Assembly: GCF_004216775.1 (NCBI RefSeq)
Contig: NZ_SGXF01000001.1
Coordinates: forward strand, 670,828 to 734,827
Direction of reading: 5' to 3'
Length of the DNA stretch: 64,000 bases
Source of the DNA: Cuneatibacter caecimuris
GTDB taxonomy: Bacteria > Bacillota > Clostridia > Lachnospirales > Lachnospiraceae
In this document: positions 9,553-18,940 of the stretch, piece after piece
Layout of the letters: each line of letters begins with the position of its first letter
Numbering within the stretch: the first letter of the stretch is position 1
The notes under the pieces: model-generated
What the model was told of the DNA's origin: nothing
What the model saw: the letters and a program-made list of their open reading frames with translations, nothing else
Databases searched by the model: none
Program-made: the position numbers and the translations under genes

Positions 9553-10077
9553 TTAAATTTTTATCTTAAGCTGACGCATCATCTGGAATAAAGTATGTAC
9601 CTCAACATTAAAATGTTTAGCAACATCCGGTATCTTTACACGGCCACTTTTATTTTTAACATTTAATGAACCTGCAGATTGTTCAAATGTAATCAACTTA
9701 TAATCTTTAGCAGCCGCTGCTGCAATAAGCCATGGGTCTGCGACTTCATTTCTGGCCCATTCATTTAACCCTCTTTCATTGTAAAAGCCGCATTCCTGAA
9801 TATACTGCATCACTTCCGCATATTTAGGGATTATTTCTGGATCAACGTGGTTACAGACTTGAAAATCATCTTTCCTTTCAGATACCCACCCTTTTAACTC
9901 ATCTTCCCCCTTATCAATCTCGGCTTTTACCATATCAAGCAAAACTATATTACCAGTTTTTATCACATCTTCAAAAGTTTTCCAAAATGAAGGAGTTAAA
10001 TCATAAGCATAAAAAAACCTTGATGCTGTCATCAATGTATTCGCATCAATCAAAAATCTTTCTGATAAATTTACCAT
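9553..10077 (-). CDS. DUF4411 family PIN-like protein, putative toxin
   Basis: 174 residues. Acidic residues typical of PIN-like ribonucleases are visible: FLIDANTLM near the start, a mid-protein E (VKAEIDKGEDEL) and VADPWLIAAAAAKDYKLITFEQ. DUF4411 proteins are usually annotated as predicted VapC-like toxins. The start overlaps the end of the HTH-ImmA gene by seven bases, so the pair is translationally coupled. Coding sequence is markedly richer in A+T than the flanking genes, a sign of transfer. Toxicity is inferred. Confidence 0.78.
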   Translation of the reverse strand: MVNLSERFLIDANTLMTASRFFYAYDLTPSFWKTFEDVIKTGNIVLLDMVKAEIDKGEDELKGWVSERKDDFQVCNHVDPEIIPKYAEVMQYIQECGFYNERGLNEWARNEVADPWLIAAAAAKDYKLITFEQSAGSLNVKNKSGRVKIPDVAKHFNVEVHTLFQMMRQLKIKI

Positions 10078-11234
10078 AAAACACCTCCAAGTCCGCTTGC
10101 AACTTCAAAAAATGTTTTGCTGGTAGTATTCGTTAATCGGTATGCTTCTGTAAAGGATGTTCTGCCACTCTTTACACTTTCACATAACGCACGTACAAAA
10201 ACGCCGTCTAATTTACTGCGGGCAACTTTATAATAATCTCCACCAGAACCTTTTTCCTGCTTAGCCTGGATGGATGCTTCAATGGCTTCTTCTATAACCT
10301 GATTATATACATTCTTATTTATTTTCTTATTGTCTAGAGCCCTACGGGCAATGACACTGCCGCTACAACGGAATATTTTGGCAAATTCCTTTATCTTTTC
10401 ATATATATCAACACTTATATGGTTATTCCATTTTTCAAGAAATGCTGCATTCGGTACCATTAACTCTCCCGCAACTGCGTTGCAAATAGCCTCAATTGGC
10501 TTTATTTCACTTGCAGAATATCTCCTGTCATTATATAGATCATTTACTCCAACCCAAAGATGTGCAATCTCATGGAACAAAGAAAACAGTTTTCCACCTG
10601 CAGAATCCGCACCATTAATAAAAATTAACGGAGCCCATTCATTTGCCATTGCAAACGCCCTGAACTCGTTTACATCTAAAGCACGATGGGTATTTTTCCC
10701 AACAACACCATTCATCATCACAACTATTCCACATTCTTCCAAAAGACTTCTAACTTTATTGAATGCCTCAGAAGAATTTGCACATTCTTTATACCACTCA
10801 ATAGTAAGTCCCAGATCATTACGAATGTTATCTGCAATTATAATTATATTTGTTACATCTTTTAAGCTTCCGATAACTCTAATGGTGTCGTAATTCCATT
10901 CTTTCCTGTAATTAATCATCCATTCCTGAACCATTTCCATCTCATGAATAGTATCAATCAGATTTCGGCTCGGATTAGCTAATTCTACACTATCAAGCGT
11001 TCTATATTTCAACAAACTAATCTGCTCTACTGGCGGTGTCTGCAAAAAAAAGTATCCCAATGGAATATGAGATTTTTTGCTAAAATCTTCTATCTGATTA
11101 AAAGTTGGACTTTTAGTACCATCAATCCAATGCTTAATATTTTCTAAAAGTTTTGTACCCAACTTTTCTTCGCTAGTTTGGCTAAGTGCCCAACTTAAAA
11201 TTGCTGGGTGTATATTAACATTTACTGTTGGCAT
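10071..11234 (-). CDS. HTH / ImmA-IrrE family metalloprotease-like protein, putative antitoxin
   Basis: 387 residues. An N-terminal region resembles an XRE-type HTH (about 1-75), followed by an ImmA/IrrE zinc-peptidase domain with the HExxH motif in LFSLFHEIAHLWVGV. Proteins of this type usually precede DUF4411 or related toxin genes, or regulate mobile elements by cleaving a repressor. The ATG follows AAAGGAGG. AT-rich TATACT and TATAAT boxes lie upstream near 11255-11270, and AAAATCC arms about 20 bases apart upstream of them could be an operator. Composition and pairing suggest an acquired two-gene module. Confidence 0.8.
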   Translation of the reverse strand: MPTVNVNIHPAILSWALSQTSEEKLGTKLLENIKHWIDGTKSPTFNQIEDFSKKSHIPLGYFFLQTPPVEQISLLKYRTLDSVELANPSRNLIDTIHEMEMVQEWMINYRKEWNYDTIRVIGSLKDVTNIIIIADNIRNDLGLTIEWYKECANSSEAFNKVRSLLEECGIVVMMNGVVGKNTHRALDVNEFRAFAMANEWAPLIFINGADSAGGKLFSLFHEIAHLWVGVNDLYNDRRYSASEIKPIEAICNAVAGELMVPNAAFLEKWNNHISVDIYEKIKEFAKIFRCSGSVIARRALDNKKINKNVYNQVIEEAIEASIQAKQEKGSGGDYYKVARSKLDGVFVRALCESVKSGRTSFTEAYRLTNTTSKTFFEVASGLGGVLW

Positions 11235-11344
11235 AGTACGTCCTCCTTTCGACCATATTTAATTATAGTATATCAAAAAAAATCCAAAAATCACTACTTT
11301 TTTACGGATTTTCAAAATTTTTTATAGAATCATGAGCATGGAGC

Positions 11345-12397
11345 TCACAGGATTTCCATAAACATTTTTGCCATGATAAAGCTGATCACGCCGCAGACCG
11401 GAAACGTCAGGACCCAGGCCAGAACCATCTCCCGCACCACTCTGAAGTTTACTGCCGTCAGGCTCTTTGCAGCGCCTGCCCCCATGATGGCGCTGGTCTT
11501 TGTATGGGTGGTGGACACAGGAATGCCGAAAAGGCTGGAATACAGCAGGCAGGCAGCGCCTGCCAGATCCGCGGAAAATCCCTGGTATTTTTCCAGCCGC
11601 ACCATATCCTCCCCTACGGATTGTATGATCTTTTTTCCTCCTGTACAAGTGCCCAATGCCATCATTCCGCTGCACAAAAACATCATCCAAGCCGGAACCG
11701 CCATTCCGGCAATATCTGCTCTGCCGGCAGAAAATGCAGCTCCCAGCAGCAGAATGCCCATAAATTTCTGTCCGTCCTGAGCGCCGTGCATAAAGCTCAT
11801 GGCCGCTGCTCCGGCTATCTGCGCGCCGTTAAAAAATTTTTCTGTTTTTCCGGGGTCCAGCTTTCTGCAGGCAAATACCACCAGCCTGCACACCGCCCAG
11901 CCGGCCGCAAATCCTAAAACTAGGCTGAGCCCCAGCCCATAGAGGACTTTCCTCCATTCTTCCATATGGATTCCACTGGTTCCATGCTGAATCGCAATGG
12001 CAGCACCTGTTATTCCCGCAATCAGACTGTGGCTTTCGCTGGTAGGGATTCCCCAGACGGAGGCGGCCATGCTGTAAACCACAATGGAAAATAAAGCGGC
12101 GCACAGAGCGGCCAATGCGCTCTGTGTGTTTGTCCCGAAATCCGCCATCTGGCTGATGGTAGCCGCCACGGAACTGTTGATCTGTGTCATGACCAGGACG
12201 CCCAGCAGGTTAAATACCGCTCCCATCCAAACTGCCGCCCGGAAGCTTAAGCATTTTGTGGATACACAGCTGGCAATGGCATTGGGAGCGTCTGTCCAGC
12301 CGTTCACAAAAATCACTCCCAGAGTCAGAACAACTGTCATGAACAGGATCGGATTCGCAATCATTTCATTCCAGAGGGACAAAAACGACATTTCCAT
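11345..12397 (-). CDS. inorganic phosphate transporter, PiT family
   Basis: 350-residue integral membrane protein with about ten hydrophobic segments. It carries the two inverted PiT signatures: VNGWTDAPNAIAS near the N-terminus and FMHGAQDGQKFMG in the second half. Family members import phosphate by cation symport. The ATG follows AAAGGAGA. No PhoU-like accessory gene (DUF47) is next to it, which is a common partner elsewhere. It is divergent from the FMN oxidoreductase gene. Confidence 0.9.
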   Translation of the reverse strand: MEMSFLSLWNEMIANPILFMTVVLTLGVIFVNGWTDAPNAIASCVSTKCLSFRAAVWMGAVFNLLGVLVMTQINSSVAATISQMADFGTNTQSALAALCAALFSIVVYSMAASVWGIPTSESHSLIAGITGAAIAIQHGTSGIHMEEWRKVLYGLGLSLVLGFAAGWAVCRLVVFACRKLDPGKTEKFFNGAQIAGAAAMSFMHGAQDGQKFMGILLLGAAFSAGRADIAGMAVPAWMMFLCSGMMALGTCTGGKKIIQSVGEDMVRLEKYQGFSADLAGAACLLYSSLFGIPVSTTHTKTSAIMGAGAAKSLTAVNFRVVREMVLAWVLTFPVCGVISFIMAKMFMEIL

Positions 12398-12480
12398 AGG
12401 TTCTCCTTTCCGGACTGCCGCCCTGCTCTAATAAATGCGGCAACGCAGAGAAAAAGACTGAACAGGAGGCCAAATTATGC

Positions 12481-12509
12481 TTGTGCCGTCAGTTTCCCTA
12501 TGCTATATT
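12481..12509 (+). promoter_or_regulatory. predicted promoter of the FMN oxidoreductase gene
   Basis: TTGTGC, a 17-base spacer and TATATT, ending 27 bases before the ATG at 12537. It makes in-frame codons further upstream unlikely to be translated. Confidence 0.5.
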
Positions 12510-12536
12510 GAGGAAAAAGAACGGAGGGTATTATTT

Positions 12537-13418
12537 ATGGAGCAAATTACTGTTTCCGGTGATTCCAACAGGATCACAGGAGAATATTTTGAACAAATCG
12601 CCATTGAGCTGCGCCAGCTGGACTGTGTTCCTCCCGATACTTCTATGGAATTATTTGGCAAACACTTTGAAACGCCGGTGATGATGTCTCCTCTGTCCCA
12701 CCTGAAACCTCTGGAATCAGGCGTGCCCGGCATGACTGCCATGGCCATGGGCGCCGTCCTCTCGGGCAGCGTGATGTGGGCCGGCATGGGGGATGAGGCG
12801 GAGCTGGAGGACATTCTGTCCACAGGCGCTGAAACCATTAAAATTATTAAACCTTATGCTGACCGGGATCTTCTGTACCGCCGCATGTCCCATGCGAAGG
12901 ATTCCGGGGCTCTGGCGGTGGGCGTGGATATCGACCACGCCTTTGGGGATTGTCTGGGATATCCCATGAAGCCTTTGAGTTTTGGCGAGCTTGCGGAACT
13001 GACCCGGGCTGCCGGACTTCCTTTTGTGGTGAAAGGAGTGCTCAGCATCCAGGACGCGGAAAAATGTGTCCAGGCAGGCGCAGCCGGCATTGTGGTTTCC
13101 CACCACCATGGCATAATCCGCAGCGCGGTCCCTCCCCTGTTCCTGCTTCCGTCCATTAAAAAAGCAGTGGGCAGGGAACTGAAAATCTTCGTTGACTGCG
13201 GTATCGATAACGGGCTGAACGCTTTTAAGGCGCTGGCCCTTGGCGCGGACGCGATTTCACTGGGTCGTGCTGTTATGCCTGTTTTGAATGAAAGCGGTCC
13301 GGAAGGGCTGAGCAGATATGTGAAATCCGTGACAGATGAGCTGAAGCAGGCCATGTACCGGACTGCTTCTCCCGATCTGAATCATATTGATCCGTCTGTG
13401 GTACATATCCTGAACTAA
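12537..13418 (+). CDS. FMN-dependent alpha-hydroxy-acid dehydrogenase family protein
   Basis: 293-residue TIM-barrel flavoprotein. The FMN/substrate lysine is in LPFVVKGVLSIQDAEKC and the phosphate-binding end is in KIFVDCGIDNG...LGADAISLGRA. The active-site loop reads GIVVSHHHGIIRSA where glycolate or lactate oxidases have SNHGGRQ, so the substrate is probably not a standard 2-hydroxy acid. It is shorter than classical members (about 350-380). The ATG at 12537 has GGAGGG eight bases upstream. It stands alone; substrate unknown. Confidence 0.8.
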   Translation: MEQITVSGDSNRITGEYFEQIAIELRQLDCVPPDTSMELFGKHFETPVMMSPLSHLKPLESGVPGMTAMAMGAVLSGSVMWAGMGDEAELEDILSTGAETIKIIKPYADRDLLYRRMSHAKDSGALAVGVDIDHAFGDCLGYPMKPLSFGELAELTRAAGLPFVVKGVLSIQDAEKCVQAGAAGIVVSHHHGIIRSAVPPLFLLPSIKKAVGRELKIFVDCGIDNGLNAFKALALGADAISLGRAVMPVLNESGPEGLSRYVKSVTDELKQAMYRTASPDLNHIDPSVVHILN

Positions 13419-13420
13419 AG

Positions 13421-13531
13421 GGTTCTGCGAGCCGGACTCTCACGCCCAAGCGCGGCCGCCTTCCCGGCCATATTTCCTCAGCGCGTAGTGCGCATCACCC
13501 GGAGGGTTTTGTTTCATAGGACGGACTTCCT
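13421..13531 (-). repeat. degenerate single copy of the mosaic stem-loop repeat
   Basis: Reading the minus strand, remnants of module A, module B (CCCTCCGGGTGATGCGCACT) and module C1 (ending in GAGAGTCCGGCTCG) can be followed, with many substitutions relative to the copies at 26900 and 45457. It begins three bases after the stop codon of the FMN gene. Confidence 0.75.
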
Positions 13532-13585
13532 TTAAAAAATTAAAGCTGGAACTTTATTGATTATAATTACGAAAGGATATTATTT

Positions 13586-14287
13586 ATGAAAATAGGGATC
13601 ATCTGCGCAGCGGATACGGAACTTGAACCTTTTTTTAAACACATGAAAAACTGCACAGTAACAGAAAGGGCTATGCTGCAAATTTATGAGTGCACAATCA
13701 ATGATATCTGCGTCACCGCGTGTTTTTCCGGAGTATGCAAGGTAAATGCTGCCATTGCTGCTCAGATTTTAATTGACTGTTTTCATGTTCAGTGTATCAT
13801 TAATTCCGGAACATGCGGCGGGATGACCAGAGATTTGGAAATATTTGATACTGTAATCTCAACGGAAGCTGCATACCACGATGTCAGTAAGGATATTCTC
13901 ACCGAATTTCATCCGTGGATGAGCAGCGTTTATTTTCCAGCTGACCGGAAACTGCTGGAGCTATGCGCAAAGGCTGTTTCAGACTGCAAAACAAAACATC
14001 GAATTGTATTTGGAAGAATGGTGACAGGGGAAGCGTTTATTACTGATGGCATGCGTGAGGGCATTAACCAGGATTTTTCTCCGCTTTCTGTTGATATGGA
14101 AACGGGCAGTATCGCGCATGTATGTTATGTAAATAAAATTCCTTTTGTTTCAATCAGAACTATTACGGATACGCCGGACCACGGCGGCAGTGAACAGTTT
14201 GAATTGAACTGTGAAAAAGCTGCTGAGCTGGCTAAGGATATTACTTTGCTTCTGATTGACAGGATCAGGCAGGAGGGATGGGCATAA
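13586..14287 (+). CDS. 5'-methylthioadenosine/S-adenosylhomocysteine nucleosidase family protein (copy 1)
   Basis: 233 residues of the purine nucleosidase/phosphorylase fold. Relative to E. coli MTAN, the catalytic E12 is kept (GIICAADTELE), the ribose-binding Met-Glu is present in SVDMETGS and the catalytic Asp is in RTITDTPD. It likely hydrolyses MTA, SAH or a related nucleoside to adenine. AAAGGA lies eight bases before the ATG, with TATAAT at about 13560. A second member lies at 27663-28337, so one of the two may have shifted substrate. A structured 3' hairpin follows at 14335. Confidence 0.82.
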   Translation: MKIGIICAADTELEPFFKHMKNCTVTERAMLQIYECTINDICVTACFSGVCKVNAAIAAQILIDCFHVQCIINSGTCGGMTRDLEIFDTVISTEAAYHDVSKDILTEFHPWMSSVYFPADRKLLELCAKAVSDCKTKHRIVFGRMVTGEAFITDGMREGINQDFSPLSVDMETGSIAHVCYVNKIPFVSIRTITDTPDHGGSEQFELNCEKAAELAKDITLLLIDRIRQEGWA

Positions 14288-14334
14288 GGGATTCCCTGAT
14301 ATAAATTTCTGTTATTGGAGGGCTTTGAAAGGGA

Positions 14335-14414
14335 GTCGCGGGGAGACGGCAGAAGATATCGGCTATATCCTCCTCCGTTTTTTCTGCCGTCTCCCTGCCT
14401 GGTCTTCTTTCTGA
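14335..14414 (+). terminator. 3' hairpin element, copy A of a two-copy structured element
   Basis: A perfect 14-bp stem joins GGGAGACGGCAGAA (14341-14354) to its complement (14382-14395), with a short GATAT/ATATC inner pairing. It begins 48 bases after the stop of the nucleosidase gene and faces valS. The sequence is homologous to the element at 61115 and differs in the stem by paired changes. No clear T run follows, so its termination role is less certain than that of copy B. Confidence 0.6.
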
Positions 14415-14469
14415 CCATAGATTGTGTTGACTTTTTTGCTGGCTTTTGGTTCCCCTGTCGGGGAAATTC

Positions 14470-17112
14470 TTATTTTTTCAGCGCTGCCAGGCGTTCCTGT
14501 ACCTGCGCCATCATGTCTGTATATTTTGCCAGCTTTGCTTTTTCTTCTTCAATTTTTGCAGCCGGCGCTTTGCTGATAAAACGCTGGTTTCCAAGCATTC
14601 CGTTCACCCGGGCCAGCTCGCCTGTAAGCCGTTTTTCTTCTGCTTCCAGACGGGCGATTTCTTTTTCGATATCCACCAGGTCTGCAAAGGGGATGTAGAT
14701 CACGGCTCCGGGAATCACGCAGGAAACTGCGTCTTCCGCAATACCTGATTTATCTTCCTGCACCGCCACTTCCCCTGCATAGGCCAGGGTTCCGAAAAAT
14801 GCTCTGCCGTTTTCAAAGATCCCGCGTATTGTTTCACTCTCGGAAACCACAATAACTTTTGATTTTCTGCTGGGCGGAACATTCATGCCGCTGCGCAGGT
14901 TCCGGATCGCGCGCACTGCCTCTTTAATGGTCTGAATGGAGTTTTCCTCTTCCTCAAAATTCCACTCTTTCCGGTATTCCGGCCAGGAGGACAGCATGAT
15001 GGTCTCTTCCTCATTCTGCAGATTACAGAAAATCTCTTCTGTGATGAAGGGCATAAATGGATGCAGCAGCTTCAGGGACTGGATCAGTACTGTCTTCAGC
15101 GTCCAGAGAGCGGCAGACTTGGTATTGTCTGATTCATCATACAACCGGGGCTTCACCATTTCAATATACCAGTCGCAGAATTCCTCCCAGATAAAGTCAT
15201 ATACTTTCTGCACTGCAATGCCCATCTCATATTTATCCATGTTCTCTGTCACGTCTTTTGCCAGTGTGTTCACTTTGGACAGAATCCAGTGGTCAGCTGC
15301 GGTCAGCTCTTTCAGATCCTGTTCTGCAGGGATCTCCGCGCGCTCCAGATTCATCATAATGAACCTGGAAGCGTTCCACACCTTATTGGCAAAATTCCGG
15401 CTGGCTTCCACTCGTTCCATATAGAAACGCATGTCATTGCCCGGCGCGTTTCCGGTAATCAGCGTCAGGCGCAGGGCATCGGCTCCGTACTGGCTGATGA
15501 TCTCCAGGGGGTCAATGCCGTTGCCCAGGGATTTGCTCATTTTGCGGCCCTGGGAGTCTCTGATCAAGCCATGGAAAATCACAGTATGGAACGGCAGTTT
15601 TCCTGTCTGCTCCAGTCCGGAGAACACCATACGGATCACCCAGAAGAAAATAATGTCATAACCGGTCACTAATACATCAGTGGGATAGAAATACTTATAG
15701 TCTTCCGTTTCCTCCGGCCATCCCAGCGTGGAGAAGGGCCACAGAGCGGAACTGAACCAGGTGTCCAGCGTATCCTCATCCTGGTGGAAATGGGTGCAGC
15801 CGCATTTGGGGCAAACGGCGGGAGCCTCCTTGGATACTACCATCTCTCCGCACTCCGTGCAGTAATATGCCGGAATCCGGTGTCCCCACCACAGCTGCCT
15901 GGAAATACACCAGTCCCGGATATTCTCCAGCCAGTTCATATAAGTTTTTTCCATCCGTTCCGGCACCAGCTTCAGTTCGCCGCTCTTCACCGCTTCAATA
16001 GCCGGCTTTGCCATCTCCTCCATCCGCACAAACCACTGCTGCTTCACCATCGGTTCCACTGTGGTTTTGCACCGGTCGTGAGTTCCCACATTATGCACAT
16101 GGTCCTCCACTTTTTCCAGCAGACCTTGCTCTTCCAGATCCTTCACCATCTGTTTTCTGGCCGCGTACCGCTCCATTCCCGCGTATTTTCCGCCCAGCTC
16201 ATTGATGGTGGCGTCGTCGTTCATGATATTGATTTCCGGCAGATTGTGGCGGCGCCCCACCTCAAAGTCATTAGGGTCGTGAGCAGGGGTGATTTTCACA
16301 CAGCCGGTTCCGAACTCTTTATCCACATAGGCGTCCGCGATCACCGGGATTTCCCTGTCAGTCAATGGCAGCTTCAGCATTTTGCCCACCAGATCCTGAT
16401 AGCGTTCATCTTCCGGGTTCACTGCCACCGCTGCGTCTCCCAGCAGTGTTTCCGGCCGGGTAGTGGCTACGATCACATAGCCGGTGCCGTCTGCATAGGG
16501 ATAACGGATGTGCCAGAAATGGCCGGACTGCTCCACATGTTCCACCTCCGCGTCGGAAATGGATGTGTTGCAGACAGGGCACCAGTTCACGATTCTGCTG
16601 CCTTTATAGATATAACCTTTGTTGTAAAGGCGGACAAAAACTTCATTCACCGCCTGGGAACATCCTTCATCCATGGTGAAACGCTCCCTGTCCCAGTCTG
16701 CGGAAGAACCCATCTTGCGCAGCTGCTTTACAATGCGGTTGCCGTATTCTTCTTTCCACTCCCAGGCACGCTTTAAAAAGCCTTCCCGGCCCAGGTCGTG
16801 TTTGTCAATTCCTTCTTTTTTCAGCTGCTCAATAACCTTCACCTCAGTGGCAATGCTGGCGTGGTCTGTGCCGGGCTGCCACAGAGCGTTGTAGCCCTGC
16901 ATCCGCTTATAGCGGATCAGGATATCTTGCATCGTGTTGTCCAGGGCATGGCCCATGTGCAGCTGTCCCGTCACGTTGGGCGGAGGCATTACAATGGTAA
17001 AGGGTTTTTTACTCCTGTCCACTTCTGCGTGGAAATATTTTTTTTCCAGCCATTTTTCATACAGCCGGTCTTCGATTTCATTGGGGCTGTAGGTCTTTTC
17101 CAGTTCTTTCAT
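14470..17112 (-). CDS. valS: valyl-tRNA synthetase
   Basis: 880-residue class I synthetase that charges tRNA-Val. The HIGH-type motif is in [15 protein letters not shown] near residue 44 and the KMSKS motif is in [17 protein letters not shown]1 editing domain with [10 protein letters not shown] is present. Two zinc-type cysteine clusters are visible ([23 protein letters not shown]...CPKCGC), and the C-terminus is a coiled coil (residues about 810-880), as usual for ValRS. Length is typical. Expression is controlled by the T-box leader at 17290-17540, which senses uncharged tRNA. Confidence 0.98.
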   Translation of the reverse strand: MKELEKTYSPNEIEDRLYEKWLEKKYFHAEVDRSKKPFTIVMPPPNVTGQLHMGHALDNTMQDILIRYKRMQGYNALWQPGTDHASIATEVKVIEQLKKEGIDKHDLGREGFLKRAWEWKEEYGNRIVKQLRKMGSSADWDRERFTMDEGCSQAVNEVFVRLYNKGYIYKGSRIVNWCPVCNTSISDAEVEHVEQSGHFWHIRYPYADGTGYVIVATTRPETLLGDAAVAVNPEDERYQDLVGKMLKLPLTDREIPVIADAYVDKEFGTGCVKITPAHDPNDFEVGRRHNLPEINIMNDDATINELGGKYAGMERYAARKQMVKDLEEQGLLEKVEDHVHNVGTHDRCKTTVEPMVKQQWFVRMEEMAKPAIEAVKSGELKLVPERMEKTYMNWLENIRDWCISRQLWWGHRIPAYYCTECGEMVVSKEAPAVCPKCGCTHFHQDEDTLDTWFSSALWPFSTLGWPEETEDYKYFYPTDVLVTGYDIIFFWVIRMVFSGLEQTGKLPFHTVIFHGLIRDSQGRKMSKSLGNGIDPLEIISQYGADALRLTLITGNAPGNDMRFYMERVEASRNFANKVWNASRFIMMNLERAEIPAEQDLKELTAADHWILSKVNTLAKDVTENMDKYEMGIAVQKVYDFIWEEFCDWYIEMVKPRLYDESDNTKSAALWTLKTVLIQSLKLLHPFMPFITEEIFCNLQNEEETIMLSSWPEYRKEWNFEEEENSIQTIKEAVRAIRNLRSGMNVPPSRKSKVIVVSESETIRGIFENGRAFFGTLAYAGEVAVQEDKSGIAEDAVSCVIPGAVIYIPFADLVDIEKEIARLEAEEKRLTGELARVNGMLGNQRFISKAPAAKIEEEKAKLAKYTDMMAQVQERLAALKK

Positions 17113-17136
17113 TTTTTCTTCCTTTCTGTGTGATGC

Positions 17137-17269
17137 GCTGCGCCTTCGGCTTGCGCTCGTTGTAGCGGTTTCTTCGCTCCACTAAGTTCGCTCACCTCCG
17201 GTTCGCTCTCTAAGGGTCGCGAAGGGCTTTCGCACTAAACTCCCGCTGCGCCTTCGGCTTGCGCTCGTT
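17137..17269. repeat. 25-bp direct repeat pair in the valS leader
   Basis: The same 25 bases (beginning GCTGCGCCTTCGGCTTGCGC) occur at 17137-17161 and 17245-17269, 108 bases apart. Between them are GC-rich short inverted segments. They separate the T-box terminator from the valS start, making an unusually long spacer of about 175 bases. Confidence 0.75.
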
Positions 17270-17289
17270 AAGTGCTCAATGCCAATGCC

Positions 17290-17540
17290 AAAAGCGCCCT
17301 TTTGCTGATTGCAAAAGGGCGCTGTGTCTGCGCGGTACCACCTTATTCAAGCAGGCCTGGCCTGCTCCTCTTTCCCTGTAACGCCGGGGTAAAGCGTACC
17401 TGCTTACTGTTGTTTCAGCGGTCGGTTCGGGAGCCACTTTGGGAATCTGCTCTGCCTGGACGGTCTCTCAGCCGGTGGACCGTCTTCTCTGGAGGCTACG
17501 GGATTCTTACTTTTCTCCGTCTTCACCTTTTTGTATATGC
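17290..17540 (-). promoter_or_regulatory. T-box riboswitch leader of valS
   Basis: On the minus strand the conserved T-box AGGTGGTACCGCG lies at 17343-17331 and is followed by a 13-bp terminator stem with a T run (17323-17290). Upstream, stem I shows an AGTA motif and a GACGGTC/GACCGTC arm. A specifier bulge lies between GATTC and CTCC and contains GTG, a valine codon, in agreement with the downstream gene. Uncharged tRNA-Val would favour the antiterminator and allow valS transcription. The specifier assignment is my own pairing and less certain than the T-box itself. Confidence 0.9.
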
Positions 17541-17543
17541 ATT

Positions 17544-17572
17544 AGCATAGCGATTGAACTTTGTTTTGTCAA
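17544..17572 (-). promoter_or_regulatory. predicted promoter of the valS T-box leader
   Basis: Perfect TTGACA, a 17-base spacer and TATGCT on the minus strand, placing the transcript start close to the 5' end of stem I. Confidence 0.75.
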
Positions 17573-17594
17573 GGCTTTTTTTGAAAATCTTTTT

Positions 17595-17759
17595 CTAGTT
17601 CCGTTCTGCCCTGTTCCGGTCCAGCGCGTCCACAATGAATCCGATTCCCGCCGGGAAGGCCAGAACCATACAGTCTCCCAGCCAGTAGGCTGAGATGGCT
17701 GCCAGGATCAGCACTACGATCACTGAAATTATACTGCGGTTGATTGTATTATTTTCCAT
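17595..17759 (-). CDS. small two-helix membrane protein of 54 residues
   Basis: Short frame starting MENNTINRSIISVIVVLILA. Two hydrophobic stretches (about 9-28 and 30-46) suggest a membrane hairpin with a charged C-terminus (DALDRNRAERN). The start is supported by a GGAGG box. It follows the galactonate-type dehydratase by 28 bases on the same strand, so it is probably the last gene of the sugar-acid operon. I do not recognise the family; function unknown. Confidence 0.65.
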   Translation of the reverse strand: MENNTINRSIISVIVVLILAAISAYWLGDCMVLAFPAGIGFIVDALDRNRAERN

Positions 17760-17787
17760 ACTTATTTCCTCCATTCGGGTCGGTGGT

Positions 17788-18936
17788 TTACCATTCCGCC
17801 ACGGAACCGTCCGCGTGCCTCCATACAGGGTTTTTCCAGTTGTGGGGCGTCCGGTTTTCTTCCAGAACCAGTTCCCGGTTCACTTCCACACCCAGGCCCG
17901 GCAGTTGGGGAAGCTGTACAAAGCCGTCAGTGAACTTAAAGTCCTCTTGGTTTTTCACATAATCCAGAACACTTTTTCCCACATTATAGTGAATCCCAAT
18001 GCTCTGCTCCTGAATCACGGCATTGTAGCTCACTGCGTCCACATTCAGGCAGGAAGCCAGGGCGATGGGGCCCAGCGGGCAATGGGGAGCCAGCGCCACA
18101 TCGTAGGCTTCCGCCATGGCCGCGATCTTTTTCACTTCTGTAATCCCGCCTGCATGGGACAGATCCGGCTGAATAATATCCACTCCCCCGGCCTCCAGCA
18201 GACGTTTGAAATCCCACTTGGAAAACAGCCTCTCTCCTGTGGCGATAGGCACATTGCAGGCTGCGGCTATCTCCCTGAAATTTTCCATGTTTTCGCAGAG
18301 CACCGGCTCTTCGATAAACATAGGATCAAATTCCTCCAGCTTCTTTGCCAGCACTTTCGCCATAGGCTTATGTACCCGCCCGTGAAAATCAATGGCGATT
18401 CCAAAATATTTTCCGCAGGCTTCCCGGATCGCCGCAACCCGTTCCAGCACCGCGTCAATCTTGTCATAGGAATCAATCATCTGCAGCTCTTCCGTAGCGT
18501 TCATTTTTATAGCTGTGAACCCGGCGTTCTTCTTTTCCAGCGCCGCGGCCCCCACGTCAGAAGGGCGGTCCCCTCCGATCCAGGAATAGACCCGCATTTT
18601 ATCATGGCATGATCCGCCCAGCAGCTCGTATACAGGGGCGTTAAAGTATTTTCCCTTGATATCCCAGAGCGCCTGGTCAATGCCGGAAATGGCGCTCATC
18701 AGCACGCCGCCTCCCCGGTAAAATCCTGCCCGGTATAATACGGTCCAGATATCCTCGATCTTCCGGGGATCTGCCCCCATCAGATAATCTTTCATTTCCT
18801 GGACGCAGGCCAGCACCGTAGCGGCATGGCCTTCCAGAACAGCTTCCCCCCAGCCGGAAATACCTTCGTCTGTTATGATCTCCACAAATCCCCAGCGCGG
18901 ACGGACAAAATAAGTATTGACTTCTGCAATTTTCAC
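17788..18936 (-). CDS. dgoD: sugar-acid dehydratase, enolase superfamily, probable D-galactonate dehydratase
   Basis: 382 residues, the usual length for DgoD. The N-terminal capping domain is followed by a mandelate-racemase type barrel: metal ligands are in [15 protein letters not shown] and IATGER, and the catalytic His is in [13 protein letters not shown]. It would convert D-galactonate to 2-keto-3-deoxygalactonate. The next two genes upstream encode the matching kinase and aldolase, which supports the assignment. Gluconate-type substrates remain possible, since specificity in this superfamily varies. Confidence 0.85.
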   Translation of the reverse strand: MKIAEVNTYFVRPRWGFVEIITDEGISGWGEAVLEGHAATVLACVQEMKDYLMGADPRKIEDIWTVLYRAGFYRGGGVLMSAISGIDQALWDIKGKYFNAPVYELLGGSCHDKMRVYSWIGGDRPSDVGAAALEKKNAGFTAIKMNATEELQMIDSYDKIDAVLERVAAIREACGKYFGIAIDFHGRVHKPMAKVLAKKLEEFDPMFIEEPVLCENMENFREIAAACNVPIATGERLFSKWDFKRLLEAGGVDIIQPDLSHAGGITEVKKIAAMAEAYDVALAPHCPLGPIALASCLNVDAVSYNAVIQEQSIGIHYNVGKSVLDYVKNQEDFKFTDGFVQLPQLPGLGVEVNRELVLEENRTPHNWKNPVWRHADGSVAEW

Positions 18937-18940
18937 CCTT

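Noticed and set aside
15784-16776. 330-residue plus-strand frame
   Set aside because: Antisense to valS; composition follows from the complementary codons.
17272-17550. 92-residue plus-strand open frame
   Set aside because: It is antisense to the valS T-box leader, which explains the sequence fully.
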